A stretch of DNA of 64,000 nucleotides from contig JAODNJ010000198.1 of assembly GCA_025465155.1 (NCBI GenBank), positions 1-64,000 on the forward strand, in the 5' to 3' direction. The DNA is from Frankiales bacterium. Lineage in GTDB: Bacteria > Actinomycetota > Actinomycetes > Mycobacteriales > Geodermatophilaceae. A model generated the notes under the pieces. That model was not told the origin of the DNA and did no database searches. It saw only the letters and a list, made by a program, of their open reading frames with translations. Of the stretch, positions 50,045 to 59,553 are shown piece by piece (positions within the stretch are counted from its first letter, which is position 1; every line of letters starts with the position of its first letter). Both the position numbers and the translations under genes were made by a program.

Positions 50045-51273
50045 ATCGATACGGAGTGGTTCAGGAACAAGACTGGAACCTGCTCCAAGACGCTGAATTC
50101 CAGGCGCTCGTCAGAGCAGAGATCGAGGCGAACTATCCGGAGGAACTGCGTTATCCGCCACGACGTCTCTACTGGCGGGAGCAGCGCGTGTGGTTCCAGC
50201 GGATGGCGGAGAAGGGGTGGATCGCGCCGAGCTGGCCAACCGAGTACGGGGGGATGGGCCTAGAGCCCGCGAAGCTGCTCATATTCCTGTCGGAGCAGGA
50301 GCGGTGGGGAGTCGCACGCTTTCAGGATCAGGGCATCCGGATGATCGGACCGATGCTCGTCAACCACGGAACCGAGGAGCAGCGCCGTCGCTTTCTCCCA
50401 GGGATCTTGAGTTGTGAGGATCGGTACTGCCAGGGCTATTCGGAACCAGAGGCGGGGTCGGACCTTGCCAGCCTCCGGACGCGCGCTCGCCGGGACGGTG
50501 ACGCCTACGTCGTCAACGGGAGCAAGATCTGGACGACCATGGCGCATGACGTGACACACATCATGCTGCTGGCTCGTACTGATCCAGACGCGGTCGCCCA
50601 ACGGGGAATCAGTTTCTTCATCATCGAACTCTCCACACCCGGGATCACGGTGCGGCCGATTCAGGACATCGCCGGCCACCGTGAGCTCTGCGAGGTCTTC
50701 TTCGAAGATGTCCGTGTGCCGGTCGACAACCGCATCGGAGAGGAGAACGCCGGTTGGGATGTTGGGAAGTCGGTGCTCAGCTACGAGCGGGTCAACATCG
50801 GTACTCCACAGATGCCCGCATATGCACTTGAGCGGCTCCAGACGATCGCGCGCCTGCGCGGCATGTCGCAGGATCGGCTGGTCAAGGGCCGGCTGGCCGA
50901 ACTCAAGCTGGACGTCAAGCACCTGTCCGACCTCTACACGTCCTTCGCCGCCATCCTCGTGGAGGGCGGGACCCCGGGGCCCGACGTGTCCATCTTGAAG
51001 ATCTGGGCGACCGAACTCACCCGGAGGATCGCGGACCTGATCGGTGAGTTGGCTGGTCCTGCCGGCGCGGTGAAGGGGCAGGTGCAGGTCGGGGATGAGC
51101 AGGTCGACGTCCTCGATGTGTTCTACAAGGCACTGCCCTCGACGATCTACGGTGGCAGCAACGACGTCCAGCGCAACGTGATCGCGAAGCGAGTGCTGGG
51201 CCTTCCCAGTGAACCACCTCTGCGCGGCGATGCCCGCCCTTCGCGCACCCCCCGCAGTGGCTCTGATGCCTGA
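50041..51273 (+). CDS. acyl-CoA dehydrogenase (second of an overlapping pair)
   Basis: GWIAPSWPTEYGGMGLEPAKLLIFLSEQERWG; YCQGYSEPEAGSDLASLRTRA; STIYGGSNDVQRNVIAKRVLGLP. Confidence 0.88.
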   Translation: MNRYGVVQEQDWNLLQDAEFQALVRAEIEANYPEELRYPPRRLYWREQRVWFQRMAEKGWIAPSWPTEYGGMGLEPAKLLIFLSEQERWGVARFQDQGIRMIGPMLVNHGTEEQRRRFLPGILSCEDRYCQGYSEPEAGSDLASLRTRARRDGDAYVVNGSKIWTTMAHDVTHIMLLARTDPDAVAQRGISFFIIELSTPGITVRPIQDIAGHRELCEVFFEDVRVPVDNRIGEENAGWDVGKSVLSYERVNIGTPQMPAYALERLQTIARLRGMSQDRLVKGRLAELKLDVKHLSDLYTSFAAILVEGGTPGPDVSILKIWATELTRRIADLIGELAGPAGAVKGQVQVGDEQVDVLDVFYKALPSTIYGGSNDVQRNVIAKRVLGLPSEPPLRGDARPSRTPRSGSDA

Positions 51274-51982
51274 GCTACTTCGGGTGAGCGGCCTCGGCAA
51301 GACGTTCGGCGGGCTCAACGCCGTGGATGACGTCTCCTTCGCCGTCGAATCCGGCCAGATCGTGGCGCTGATCGGCCCGAATGGTGCTGGGAAGACGACG
51401 ACGTTCAACCTGCTCACCGGTTTCTTACGGCCCGACAGAGGGAGTGTGCACCTCGGGGGGGAAGACATCACGGGTCGTGCGCCGCACACACTCGCCGCCA
51501 AGGGAATGGTTCGGAGCTTCCAGACAGCCAAGATGTTCCCGACGATGACGGTGGTCGAGATCGTCACCACGGCGGGGCTTCTGCATGCACCTCCAGCGCG
51601 GGCGAGGAAGCGCGCAAGAGAGGTGCTCGAGAGGCTCGAGATGTCGGCGAAGGCGGACACCAGCGCTCAGGAGCTGTCCCTGCCCGATCGGCAGATGGTC
51701 GAACTCGCCAAGTGCCTGGCGACCGAACCGAAGCTGGTCCTGCTCGACGAAATCATGGGTGGGCTCAACCGCGCCGAGTGTGATGTGCCGATGCGGGCGA
51801 TCGAGCAGATGCGCGACTCGGGCATCACCTTTCTCCTCGTGGAGCACGTGATGCCGATCGTGATGAGCCTCGCGGACAAACTCGTCGTCCTGGACTTCGG
51901 ACGGAAGGCAGCCGAAGGAACACCGCGGGAGATCGCCGACAACCCGGAAGTCCAACGCTCCTACCTCGGGCAGGCGATGTGA
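51266..51982 (+). CDS. LivG-type ABC transporter ATP-binding protein
   Basis: LIGPNGAGKTTTFNLLTGFLRPDRGSVHLGGEDITGRAPHTLAAKGMVRSFQ. Confidence 0.9.
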   Translation: MPELLRVSGLGKTFGGLNAVDDVSFAVESGQIVALIGPNGAGKTTTFNLLTGFLRPDRGSVHLGGEDITGRAPHTLAAKGMVRSFQTAKMFPTMTVVEIVTTAGLLHAPPARARKRAREVLERLEMSAKADTSAQELSLPDRQMVELAKCLATEPKLVLLDEIMGGLNRAECDVPMRAIEQMRDSGITFLLVEHVMPIVMSLADKLVVLDFGRKAAEGTPREIADNPEVQRSYLGQAM

Positions 51983-51983
51983 C

Positions 51984-52697
51984 GTGAGCCTCGAAGTGAG
52001 CGACCTCTCTTGCGGGTACGAAGGGCAGACGATCATCCACAACGTCACCCTGCGTGTAGAAACCGGTGGCTTCAGCACGATCCTCGGCTCGAACAACGCT
52101 GGCAAGAGCACTCTGATCAATTGTCTCAGTGGCGTTGTGCCGGCCACTTCAGGTCGCATCGAGTTCAATGGTGTCGACATCACCAACATCGCACCGCACC
52201 GTCGCGTACGGCTTGGTGTCGTCCAGGTCCCAGAGGGCCGGCAGTTGTTCTCGGATATGACAGTAGTCGAGAACATCTTGATGGGCGCGGTCCCTATGGG
52301 ACGGATCGCGAAAGTTGAGCTCGCTGACCGCATGGACCAGGTCTTCGCCCTCTTCCCCCGATTGAAGGACCGACGGCGCCAGATCTCTGGCTCCTTGTCC
52401 GGGGGTGAGCAACAGATGCTGGCGATCGCGCGGGGCATCATGAGCCGCCCGAAACTGCTCATGCTGGACGAACCTTCCCTTGGTGTCGCGCCGCTGATCG
52501 TCGAGTCGATCTTCGAAGCCCTCGCGATGCTGAACCGGGACGGAGTCACCATCTTGCTGGTTGAGCAGAATCTTGCCCTCTCGCTCCGCTACGCCGCCTC
52601 GGGATTCGTTCTGGAACGCGGTGAGGTCGTAGTCGAGGGCACGTCAAGCGAGCTGCAGTCGAGCAGCAAGACCCGTCGAGCTTATCTCGGCATGTGA
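51984..52697 (+). CDS. LivF-type ABC transporter ATP-binding protein
   Basis: LGSNNAGKSTLINCLSGVVPATSG; LSGGEQQMLAIARGIMSRPKLLMLDEPSLGVAPLIVE. Confidence 0.9.
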   Translation: MSLEVSDLSCGYEGQTIIHNVTLRVETGGFSTILGSNNAGKSTLINCLSGVVPATSGRIEFNGVDITNIAPHRRVRLGVVQVPEGRQLFSDMTVVENILMGAVPMGRIAKVELADRMDQVFALFPRLKDRRRQISGSLSGGEQQMLAIARGIMSRPKLLMLDEPSLGVAPLIVESIFEALAMLNRDGVTILLVEQNLALSLRYAASGFVLERGEVVVEGTSSELQSSSKTRRAYLGM

Positions 52698-52712
52698 GCG
52701 CGGAGCCCATTC

Positions 52713-53582
52713 ATGAGTTTCTTCCTCGAAGCAGTAATCCAAGGCGTGTTCATCGGTGCGGTCTATGCAGTGATCACGTTCGGCCTGGCAGTTCTTCACA
52801 GCGTCAGTGGCGTGTTGAACTTTGCTCACGGAAACTTTGTCGTGCTTTCGATGTTCCTGTGTCTGATCTTGCACGAACACCTGAACCTCGACCCGTATGT
52901 GGCCGGGATCATCGTGACCCCGGTGATGTTCGTGGTTGGTGCGGCACTTTACAAGTTGGTATTCGCGAGGCTGGCGACGGCATCGACGTTGACCGTGATC
53001 CAGGCGACGTTGGGCATGATGTTCATCATCGAGGCCGGGTTGCTGATGACCCAGGGGGGTCAGTTCAAGCGGATCCCCTCGATGGTCGATAACCACGACG
53101 TGGCCTTCGGAGGGCTCCGAATCGGCATGGACGAAATCGTTGCCTTCCTCGGCGCGCTCCTATTAACTGGAATACTCTTCTGGGTGCTTGAGCACTCGGT
53201 GTTCGGCCGAAGTGTGAGAGCCGTGCAGCAGAACGGCCGCGCCGCTCAGCTGGTCGGAGTGAACACCGAGCGCATTCGGGTGTTGAGCTTCGGGCTAGGA
53301 ATCGCTCTAGCTGCGGTGGCGGGAGTACTTCTCGTACCCGGCAACTCGATCCACCCGTCACAGGGCCTGAACTACACCGTGATCGCGATCATGGCCTTTT
53401 TCATCGGGGGCATGGGAAGTTACATCGGGACGCTGCTCGGTGCCGTCGCCCTCGGTCTCGCCGAAAGTTTGGGTGCGGTGTACCTGCCCGGATCGATCGG
53501 CTTCGCCTTGCCCTACCTCATCGTTGTGCTGGTGATCCTCCTCCGGCCCAATGGACTCTTTCGGAGGAGCGCGGCCGCATGA
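52713..53582 (+). CDS. LivH-type ABC transporter permease
   Basis: EAVIQGVFIGAVYAVITFGLAVLHSVSGVLNFAHGNFVVL. Confidence 0.9.
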   Translation: MSFFLEAVIQGVFIGAVYAVITFGLAVLHSVSGVLNFAHGNFVVLSMFLCLILHEHLNLDPYVAGIIVTPVMFVVGAALYKLVFARLATASTLTVIQATLGMMFIIEAGLLMTQGGQFKRIPSMVDNHDVAFGGLRIGMDEIVAFLGALLLTGILFWVLEHSVFGRSVRAVQQNGRAAQLVGVNTERIRVLSFGLGIALAAVAGVLLVPGNSIHPSQGLNYTVIAIMAFFIGGMGSYIGTLLGAVALGLAESLGAVYLPGSIGFALPYLIVVLVILLRPNGLFRRSAAA

Positions 53583-54580
53583 GTGTCAGAATCATCCGAC
53601 TGGTGGTTGTCGCCGCAGTCATCATCGTGATCGCAGCGGTGTTACCGGTGACCCTCAACCCGTACTACGTTAGTATCGCGACGCTGACCTTCGTTCATAT
53701 CGGTCTCGCGTCTGCCTGGAACATCGCGGGGGGTATGGCTGGACAGTTCTCCCTGTGCCACAGCCTCTTCGTGGCGTCGGGAGGAGTCTTCTCGGCCGCG
53801 CTGGTGGTCGAGGTGGGCCTGAACGAGTGGCTCGCGTTGGTGGCAGGGGCGGGGGTCGCAGCGCTGCTGGCTCTGCTGATCTCGCTGCTCACGTTCCGGC
53901 TGCGGCTTGCCCACCTTGCCTTTGCCCTTGTCACACTGGCGCTTGCCGAAATGGGCCTGCTGTTCGTCCTCTCGAACGGTTTCCTGGGTGGGGCCTCGGG
54001 TGTCGTGTGGGCGCGGAATGATGGCATTGCGCACCTCCAATTCAGTCAGCAGGGGTACTACTGGCTCGCCTTTGGAGTGATGCTGGTGATCTGCGCAGTC
54101 GCTTGGTGGGTGCTGAGGTCGAAGATGGGTTACTACCTTCGGGCGATCCGGGACGACGAGAACGCGGCGGCGGCAGTCGGGGTCAACCTCATGCGGTACA
54201 AGACGGCGGCCATGGTGATCAGTGCCGTGCTCACCTCGGTCGCCGCCACCGTCTACAGCCGCTACACCGTCTTTGTAGATCCGCATGAAGTCGCGGCCCC
54301 ACTGCTGAGCATCAGTGTGATCCTGTTCGTCGTCGTCGGCGGACCGGGCACGTTGTGGGGTCCGGTCATCGGGGCGAGCTTGCTCTATCCGACAGGTGAA
54401 CTGCTGCGGGGCGAGTTCGGTGGACTCACCGGTCTCCATCAGTTGATTTTCGGCGTGCTCATCGTCGTCGTGGTGATCTTCATGCCTCGTGGATTGGTGA
54501 ACCTCGGATCACCTTGGCTCCGGAGAATTGGTCGATCGGACACTCCTAGGCCAATCAAAATCCAGGTTTTTCAGTCTTAA
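53579..54580 (+). CDS. LivM-type ABC transporter permease
   Basis: SAWNIAGGMAGQFSLCHSLFVASGGVFSAALVVE; LRAIRDDENAAAAVGVNLMRYK. Confidence 0.9.
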   Translation: MSVRIIRLVVVAAVIIVIAAVLPVTLNPYYVSIATLTFVHIGLASAWNIAGGMAGQFSLCHSLFVASGGVFSAALVVEVGLNEWLALVAGAGVAALLALLISLLTFRLRLAHLAFALVTLALAEMGLLFVLSNGFLGGASGVVWARNDGIAHLQFSQQGYYWLAFGVMLVICAVAWWVLRSKMGYYLRAIRDDENAAAAVGVNLMRYKTAAMVISAVLTSVAATVYSRYTVFVDPHEVAAPLLSISVILFVVVGGPGTLWGPVIGASLLYPTGELLRGEFGGLTGLHQLIFGVLIVVVVIFMPRGLVNLGSPWLRRIGRSDTPRPIKIQVFQS

Positions 54581-54684
54581 GGACGTCTGTCTGACTGGTG
54601 ACGGAAGGTGGATGCCGGCTTAACTCATCGAGGACCCTGTGCGTATCGCTCGCGTCACTGAAAAGAAACGAAAGGTTAAGACCT

Positions 54685-55932
54685 GTGCGTAAGTCATCGA
54701 AGACCCTGGGTCTGTCGCTCGGAGCCGTACTGATGGTCAGCGGTCTGGCTGCATGCGGCGGAGGCGGAAGCGGGGGTGGGGGAGGAGGTGCGGACACCAT
54801 CAAGATCGGCATGCTCCAGCCCATGAGCGGCTCGGCAGCCGGTTATGGGGAAGAGACCGAGGCAGGGTTCAAGTTCGTCGTCGACCAGATCAACGCTGCG
54901 GGCGGCATCAAGAGCAGGGGTGGCGCCAAGCTCGAGCTCGAGGTCGCTGACACGGCGAGCCAGCCTGGACAGGCAGCGACAGAGGCACGGCGGCTGATGG
55001 GCAAGGACGGCGCGTCGATGATCGTCGGCACGCTGCTCACCAACGAGATGGCCGCAGTTGCGCCCGTAGCGGACCAGTACCAGGTGCCCACCCTGGCGAT
55101 GTTCGCCGCTGGCAGCAGCAGTGACTACATCTATTCGATCGGATCGCCCTACGACGAGGGCTATGCCGGCACGATGGTCGACTTCATCGACTACCTGAAC
55201 AAGAAGCTCCATGCCGGTCTCAAGACGGCGGTGCTGGCGAGCTCGAACTATGAGGCCGGCCAGGCCGTGGACAAGGCACTCGAGCCCCGACTGGCCGCTG
55301 CCGGACTGGACGTCGTAGGGAAGGTTCCCCTGGACCAGGACACGAATGACTACGGACCGGCTGTTGCCAAGATCGGGTCGTACCATGCCGATGTCGTCAC
55401 CGGTGTCGCCATCCAGAAGGACGGGATCCAACTTCATGAGGCACGTGCCAAGGCGGGCATGAAGACCCTCTTCGTCGGCTCCGCCTCGGGTTACGCGGAT
55501 GCTGGTGTCTTCAAGAACCTCGGGGCAGACGCACAGAATGTGCTCGTCAACAACACGTTCGGGATGACCACCTTCGCAGCCAGCGCTGAGCAGGCGGCAA
55601 CGAAGAAGCTCCTCGCAGATGCTAAGACAGCGGGTATCGACGTGCCGCTGGGGCAGAACTTCGTCTCTGGCGCACAAGCAGCCCGGATCGTGCAGCATGC
55701 GCTGGAAGGTGCGAAGTCCACGTCTTCTGCTGACCTTATCGAGGCACTCAAGAAGATCGACATCCCCGCCGGCAGCGACGATCTCTATCTCCTGAAGGCC
55801 GATGGTCTCAGGTTCGATAAGAACCGCTTTCCGACGGACGTCCAGAACCTGATGATTCAGTGGAACGCGGACGGAACCCAGGACGTCGTCTGGCCCGAGA
55901 AGTTCGCCAGCAGGGCACCGCGTCTCCCCTGA
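54685..55932 (+). CDS. branched-chain amino acid-type ABC transporter substrate-binding lipoprotein
   Basis: MRKSSKTLGLSLGAVLMVSGLAACGGGG lipobox; IKIGMLQPMSGSAAGYGEETEAGFKFVVDQINAAGGI. Confidence 0.9.
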   Translation: MRKSSKTLGLSLGAVLMVSGLAACGGGGSGGGGGGADTIKIGMLQPMSGSAAGYGEETEAGFKFVVDQINAAGGIKSRGGAKLELEVADTASQPGQAATEARRLMGKDGASMIVGTLLTNEMAAVAPVADQYQVPTLAMFAAGSSSDYIYSIGSPYDEGYAGTMVDFIDYLNKKLHAGLKTAVLASSNYEAGQAVDKALEPRLAAAGLDVVGKVPLDQDTNDYGPAVAKIGSYHADVVTGVAIQKDGIQLHEARAKAGMKTLFVGSASGYADAGVFKNLGADAQNVLVNNTFGMTTFAASAEQAATKKLLADAKTAGIDVPLGQNFVSGAQAARIVQHALEGAKSTSSADLIEALKKIDIPAGSDDLYLLKADGLRFDKNRFPTDVQNLMIQWNADGTQDVVWPEKFASRAPRLP

Positions 55933-55953
55933 TTCTTCTTGGCCCGCGAGTGA

Positions 55954-55988
55954 GGAGCCGCCTGATCACTTGCTGGTCAGGCGGCTCC
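55954..55988. terminator. Hairpin GGAGCCGCCTGA-tcacttgctgg-TCAGGCGGCTCC after the second LIV operon
   Basis: 12-bp perfect stem. Confidence 0.65.
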
Positions 55989-56729
55989 CAGCCTTTCGGG
56001 TCGGGCAGTTCTAGCTGCGCAAGCAGGCTCACGCAGCGCTGGCCAGCCGGTGACCAATGACCCGCCGCGTGGACGGTGACTTCGCTGGCAGTGGTCACCA
56101 CGGCGTGCCGCAGATGACGGGAGTGTCGGCGGTCAATCGGCGACGTCTGGCGGATAGCCCAATTCGTCGAAGGACGGCGCCATGCGGCCGCTGAGGGAGT
56201 CGCCCGCAGGGGTCCGGTGCGACGGGAGGCCGGGACGGAGGGGCCGTGGCTGTCGCGGAACTTGGCGACGCGGCGACCCTAGGCAGTGCAGGAGCCAGGA
56301 CCTCGTCCGGGCAGTTCTGGAGGATCTTGAGCCGCTACAGCTTCTCGGCCGGCCCGGAGTTGCGATGGAGGTCGTAGAGTTGATGAAGCCTTCCCCGAAC
56401 CGGTTTGGCTTGTTCACAAGGTTGCTGTCACGCGATGCGACGTGCGAGCCGACGACAACTTCTTGCCATCCTCCTGGGACATGATCACTTCTCTGTGGGT
56501 GCGTACAGCGGTGCTTCCCCGATCGGTGAGGTCGAGCCGATCTCTGGCTGAGGCAGCCGATGGCCCCGGTAGGTGCTCGACATGTCCCCGGGGACCGGAG
56601 ACGCCGCGGCCGGATTCTGTGGCAGGGCAGGTGAACCTCAAGGCCGCGAACTCGAGGGGCCCGGCAGCTCCTCCATGAGCGCCGCTGTGTCGGCACCAGT
56701 GCCCCAGAGTCAACAGAGGAGTCGGTCGA

Positions 56730-57677
56730 ATGCGCGTGGTCAGGCAGAACGAGCTCGGCGGGCCGGAGGTCCTCCATGTGGTCCAGGGGCCCATACCTGA
56801 GCCACTTCCTACGGAGATCCGAGTGCGTGTCCACGCCGCCGGTGTGAACCCCGTCGACTGGAAGACCCGCGGTGGCGCTGGGATGGTGAAGGCCATGGGC
56901 CCGCTGCCCTTCTCCGTCGGCTGGGATGTCGCCGGCGTAGTCGACACCGTCGGTCTGGGCGTCAGCCGCTTCAGTCCTGGTGACCGAGTCATGGGCATGC
57001 CCTGGTTCCCGCGGCAGGCCGCCACCTATGCCGACTACGTCACCGGCCCAGCGCGCCAGTTCGTCACGATCCCCGAACGCGTTGACATGCTCGTGGCCGC
57101 GGCAACCCCGCTGGCCGCCACCACCGCCTGGCAGATCGTCCACGATGTCGCTGCGATCAAGCCCGATGACCGCGTGCTCATCGTCGGCGCCGGGGGCGGC
57201 GTCGGGCACATCGCCGTGCAGCTGGCCCGGCTCGCTGGTGGTGTCGTCGCCGGCGTGGACGCTGCGGACAAGCTGCCCTGGCTCACAAAACTGGGTCTCC
57301 ACCACGGGCATGATTTCCGCGCCGGCGACTTCACCGAGGTGTACCACGACCAGGACGTCGTTATCGACTTTCTCGGTGGCGAGATGAGCGTGCGAGCGCT
57401 GTCTGTGCTCCGTCGCGGAGGGCTCCTCGTCAGCGTTCCGTCTTCAGGTGCGGGGGACGGCCTGGAGCACAAGGCGGCCCCAGCGGGTGTCCGCGTGGGG
57501 CGCATCATCGTCGAGCCCGACCGCGTCGCGCTCGAGGAGGTCGCTGCTCGCCTCAGCGCTGGAGACCTGAGCGTTCGAGTCGGGGCCACGTACCCGCTGG
57601 ACGCGGTCGCAGAGGCTCACCAGGCCGGAGAGATGGGCCGGGTGCACGGAAAGATCGTGCTCACAGTGGCGGACTGA
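56730..57677 (+). CDS. NADP-dependent quinone oxidoreductase-like MDR protein
   Basis: MRVVRQNELGGPEVLHVVQGPIPEPLPTEIRVRVHAAGVNPVDWKTRGG; VLIVGAGGGVGHIAVQLARLAGG. Confidence 0.9.
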   Translation: MRVVRQNELGGPEVLHVVQGPIPEPLPTEIRVRVHAAGVNPVDWKTRGGAGMVKAMGPLPFSVGWDVAGVVDTVGLGVSRFSPGDRVMGMPWFPRQAATYADYVTGPARQFVTIPERVDMLVAAATPLAATTAWQIVHDVAAIKPDDRVLIVGAGGGVGHIAVQLARLAGGVVAGVDAADKLPWLTKLGLHHGHDFRAGDFTEVYHDQDVVIDFLGGEMSVRALSVLRRGGLLVSVPSSGAGDGLEHKAAPAGVRVGRIIVEPDRVALEEVAARLSAGDLSVRVGATYPLDAVAEAHQAGEMGRVHGKIVLTVAD

Positions 57678-57723
57678 TCGATTGCGCATGGAGCAGTGGG
57701 GCGGTGACCCAACGACTGTCATG

Positions 57724-57751
57724 AGGCGAGCAGGAGGCGAGCAGGAGGCGA
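57724..57751. repeat. Tandem 11-bp repeat AGGCGAGCAGG (about 2.5 copies)
   Basis: aggcgagcagg aggcgagcagg aggcga read directly. Confidence 0.6.
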
Positions 57752-57769
57752 CATGTCCGTGCGCTGGCT

Positions 57770-57899
57770 CCCGTGCCGGAGCACCTGCCGCTGATCCTTC
57801 AGCAGCACGACCGGTTGACCGACATCATCGAGGCGCACGACGCGGACGCCTTCGCAGCAGCGTTGCGCGCCCACCTCGACGGGACGCACCGGCGGTGAG
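57770..57899 (+). pseudogene. C-terminal remnant of a GntR/FadR (FCD-domain) regulator
   Basis: VPEHLPLILQQHDRLTDIIEAHDADAFAAALRAHLDGTHRR*. Confidence 0.5.
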
Positions 57900-57956
57900 C
57901 GAACGGGGTTGGCGGTCCGCCGCCGCGGTGTTCGTCTGTGGCTGGGGAGGCAACTA
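57897..57956 (+). pseudogene. MFS transporter N-terminal fragment, interrupted by the IS630-family element
   Basis: GTG start VSERGWRSAAAVFVCGWGGN up to the TA target, continued in downstream flank as FTPLLVMYRAAGYSALTVNALLGAYVVGL. Confidence 0.7.
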
Positions 57957-58325
57957 GTGGTGCTCTCCGTTGAAACGTCGGGGGTCTGTCCAGGCGTTGG
58001 GGTCGTTTAGGTACAGGCCGCAGGCGCAGTCGAGGGCCTCCTCGGCGCTGCCTGTGGGTGAGCCGCTGGGCAGGTAGTTGTCTTCGTAGTCGTCGTGGCT
58101 GGCCCGGTAGATGGCAAAGCCCCAGACCGTGGCGGAGCTGAGGTAGCGCAGACGGCACAGCGGCAGGACCTCCCCGTCGGCGAGGACGCCGTCGACGTAG
58201 GCGAGGCCGGCTCGGTAGCGCATCCGCACGTCGGCGAGCTCCGGCCAGCGCGTTCGGGCGCGCTGCACCAGGCGCAGGTGCAGCGAATTCTTGGTCGAGT
58301 CCGGGATCTTCGGCACGTCCCTCAT
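57954..58325 (-). CDS. uncharacterised IS630-associated passenger protein, copy A
   Basis: MRDVPKIPDSTKNSLHLRLVQRARTRWPELADVRMRYRAGLAYVDGVLADGEVLPLCRLRYLSSATVWGFAIYRASHDDYEDNYLPSGSPTGSAEEALDCACGLYLNDPNAWTDPRRFNGEHH; homologous to 61303-61653. Confidence 0.8.
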   Translation of the reverse strand: MRDVPKIPDSTKNSLHLRLVQRARTRWPELADVRMRYRAGLAYVDGVLADGEVLPLCRLRYLSSATVWGFAIYRASHDDYEDNYLPSGSPTGSAEEALDCACGLYLNDPNAWTDPRRFNGEHH

Positions 58326-59553
58326 CCTCGACCGCTCGGGGCGGGATGCCGCCGTCGATCGCCGCCGGCGACGGGAGACCCAGCCATGGCCATCACGAGC
58401 CCGTATCGGGTGGCGCTCTGCGAACAGGAGCGCCGTCTGCTCACCCGGCGCTCCCGCGCGGAACGGGTCGCACACCGCGACGTGCTGCGGGCCCGGATCG
58501 TGCTGGCCGCCGCCGACGGAGAGGCGAACGCGGCGATCGCCCGCCGGCTGGGGATCTGCGAGGACACGGTGCGCAAGTGGCGGGCGCGGTTCTGTGCCGA
58601 GGGGTTGGCCGGGCTGGCCGACCGGCACCGCCCCGGCCGCCGGCGCACATTTGCCGCCACGGCCGAGGCCGAGGTCAAGGCGCTGGCCTGCGCGCTGCCG
58701 GCAGAAAACGGCGTGCCCCTGTCCCGATGGAGTGCCGCGGAGCTGGCCGCCGAGGCCGTGGACCGCGGCCTGGTGGACACGATCTCGCCGTCCACGGTCG
58801 CCCGGTGGCTGGCCGCGGACGCGATCCGCCCCTGGCGCCATCGTTCCTGGATCTTCCCCCGCGACCCGGACTTCGCCGTCAAGGCCGCGCGCGTTCTGGA
58901 CCTCTATGCCCAGATCTGGGCCGGCCAGCCGCTCGGTGACGACGAGTACGTGCTCTGTGCCGACGAAAAGACCCAGCTGCAGGCGCTCTCCCGGTGCCAT
59001 CCCGATCTGCCGCCGACGCCGGGGCGGGTCCGCCGGTCGGAGTTCGAGTACCGCCGCGGCGGCACGCTGGCCTATCTGGCCGCCTACGACGTGCACGCCG
59101 CCCGGGTGCTCGGCCGCACCACCCCGACCACCGGCATCGCGCCGTTCGCCGAGCTGGTCGAGCAGGTGATGAGCAGCGAGCCCTACGCCAGCGCGGCCCG
59201 GGTGTTCTGGATCGTCGACAACGGCTCCTCGCATCAGGGCCCGCACGCGGTCATCCGGATGCGCAGCACCTGGCCGACAGCCGAGCTGGTGCACCTGCCC
59301 GTGCATGCCAGCTGGTTGAACCAGATCGAGATCTACTTCTCCATCGTGCAACGCAAGGTGATCAAACCCGGCGACTTCGCCGACCTCGAGGAACTGGCCG
59401 CACGGCTGTTGGCTTTCCAAGACCGCTACAACGCCACCGCCGAACCCTTCGACTGGCACTTCGGCCGCAAGTCCCTCGACCGCCTCCTCGAACGGCTCGC
59501 TATTCACGAACCGCTGGCCGCATGACCCCCGACGTTTCAACGGAGAGCACCAC
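57957..59553. mobile_element. IS630-family insertion element A with passenger gene
   Basis: Perfect 30-bp TIRs GTGGTGCTCTCCGTTGAAACGTCGGGGGTC (57957-57986; complement 59524-59553), flanked by TA at 57955-57956 and 59554-59555. Confidence 0.9.
58386..59525 (+). CDS. IS630-family transposase, copy A (apparently intact)
   Basis: AIARRLGICEDTVRKWRARFCAEGLAGLADRHRPGRRR; VLCADEKTQLQAL; VFWIVDNGSSHQG; LVHLPVHASWLNQIEIYFSIVQRKVI. Confidence 0.93.
   Translation: MAITSPYRVALCEQERRLLTRRSRAERVAHRDVLRARIVLAAADGEANAAIARRLGICEDTVRKWRARFCAEGLAGLADRHRPGRRRTFAATAEAEVKALACALPAENGVPLSRWSAAELAAEAVDRGLVDTISPSTVARWLAADAIRPWRHRSWIFPRDPDFAVKAARVLDLYAQIWAGQPLGDDEYVLCADEKTQLQALSRCHPDLPPTPGRVRRSEFEYRRGGTLAYLAAYDVHAARVLGRTTPTTGIAPFAELVEQVMSSEPYASAARVFWIVDNGSSHQGPHAVIRMRSTWPTAELVHLPVHASWLNQIEIYFSIVQRKVIKPGDFADLEELAARLLAFQDRYNATAEPFDWHFGRKSLDRLLERLAIHEPLAA

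Noticed and set aside
57724-57751. Short tandem repeats as a possible CRISPR
   Set aside because: 11-bp head-to-tail units without spacers; simple slippage repeat.
58095-58385. Upstream extension of the IS630 transposase ORF
   Set aside because: Antisense to the passenger gene; the transposase homology begins at MAITSPYRVAL (58386).
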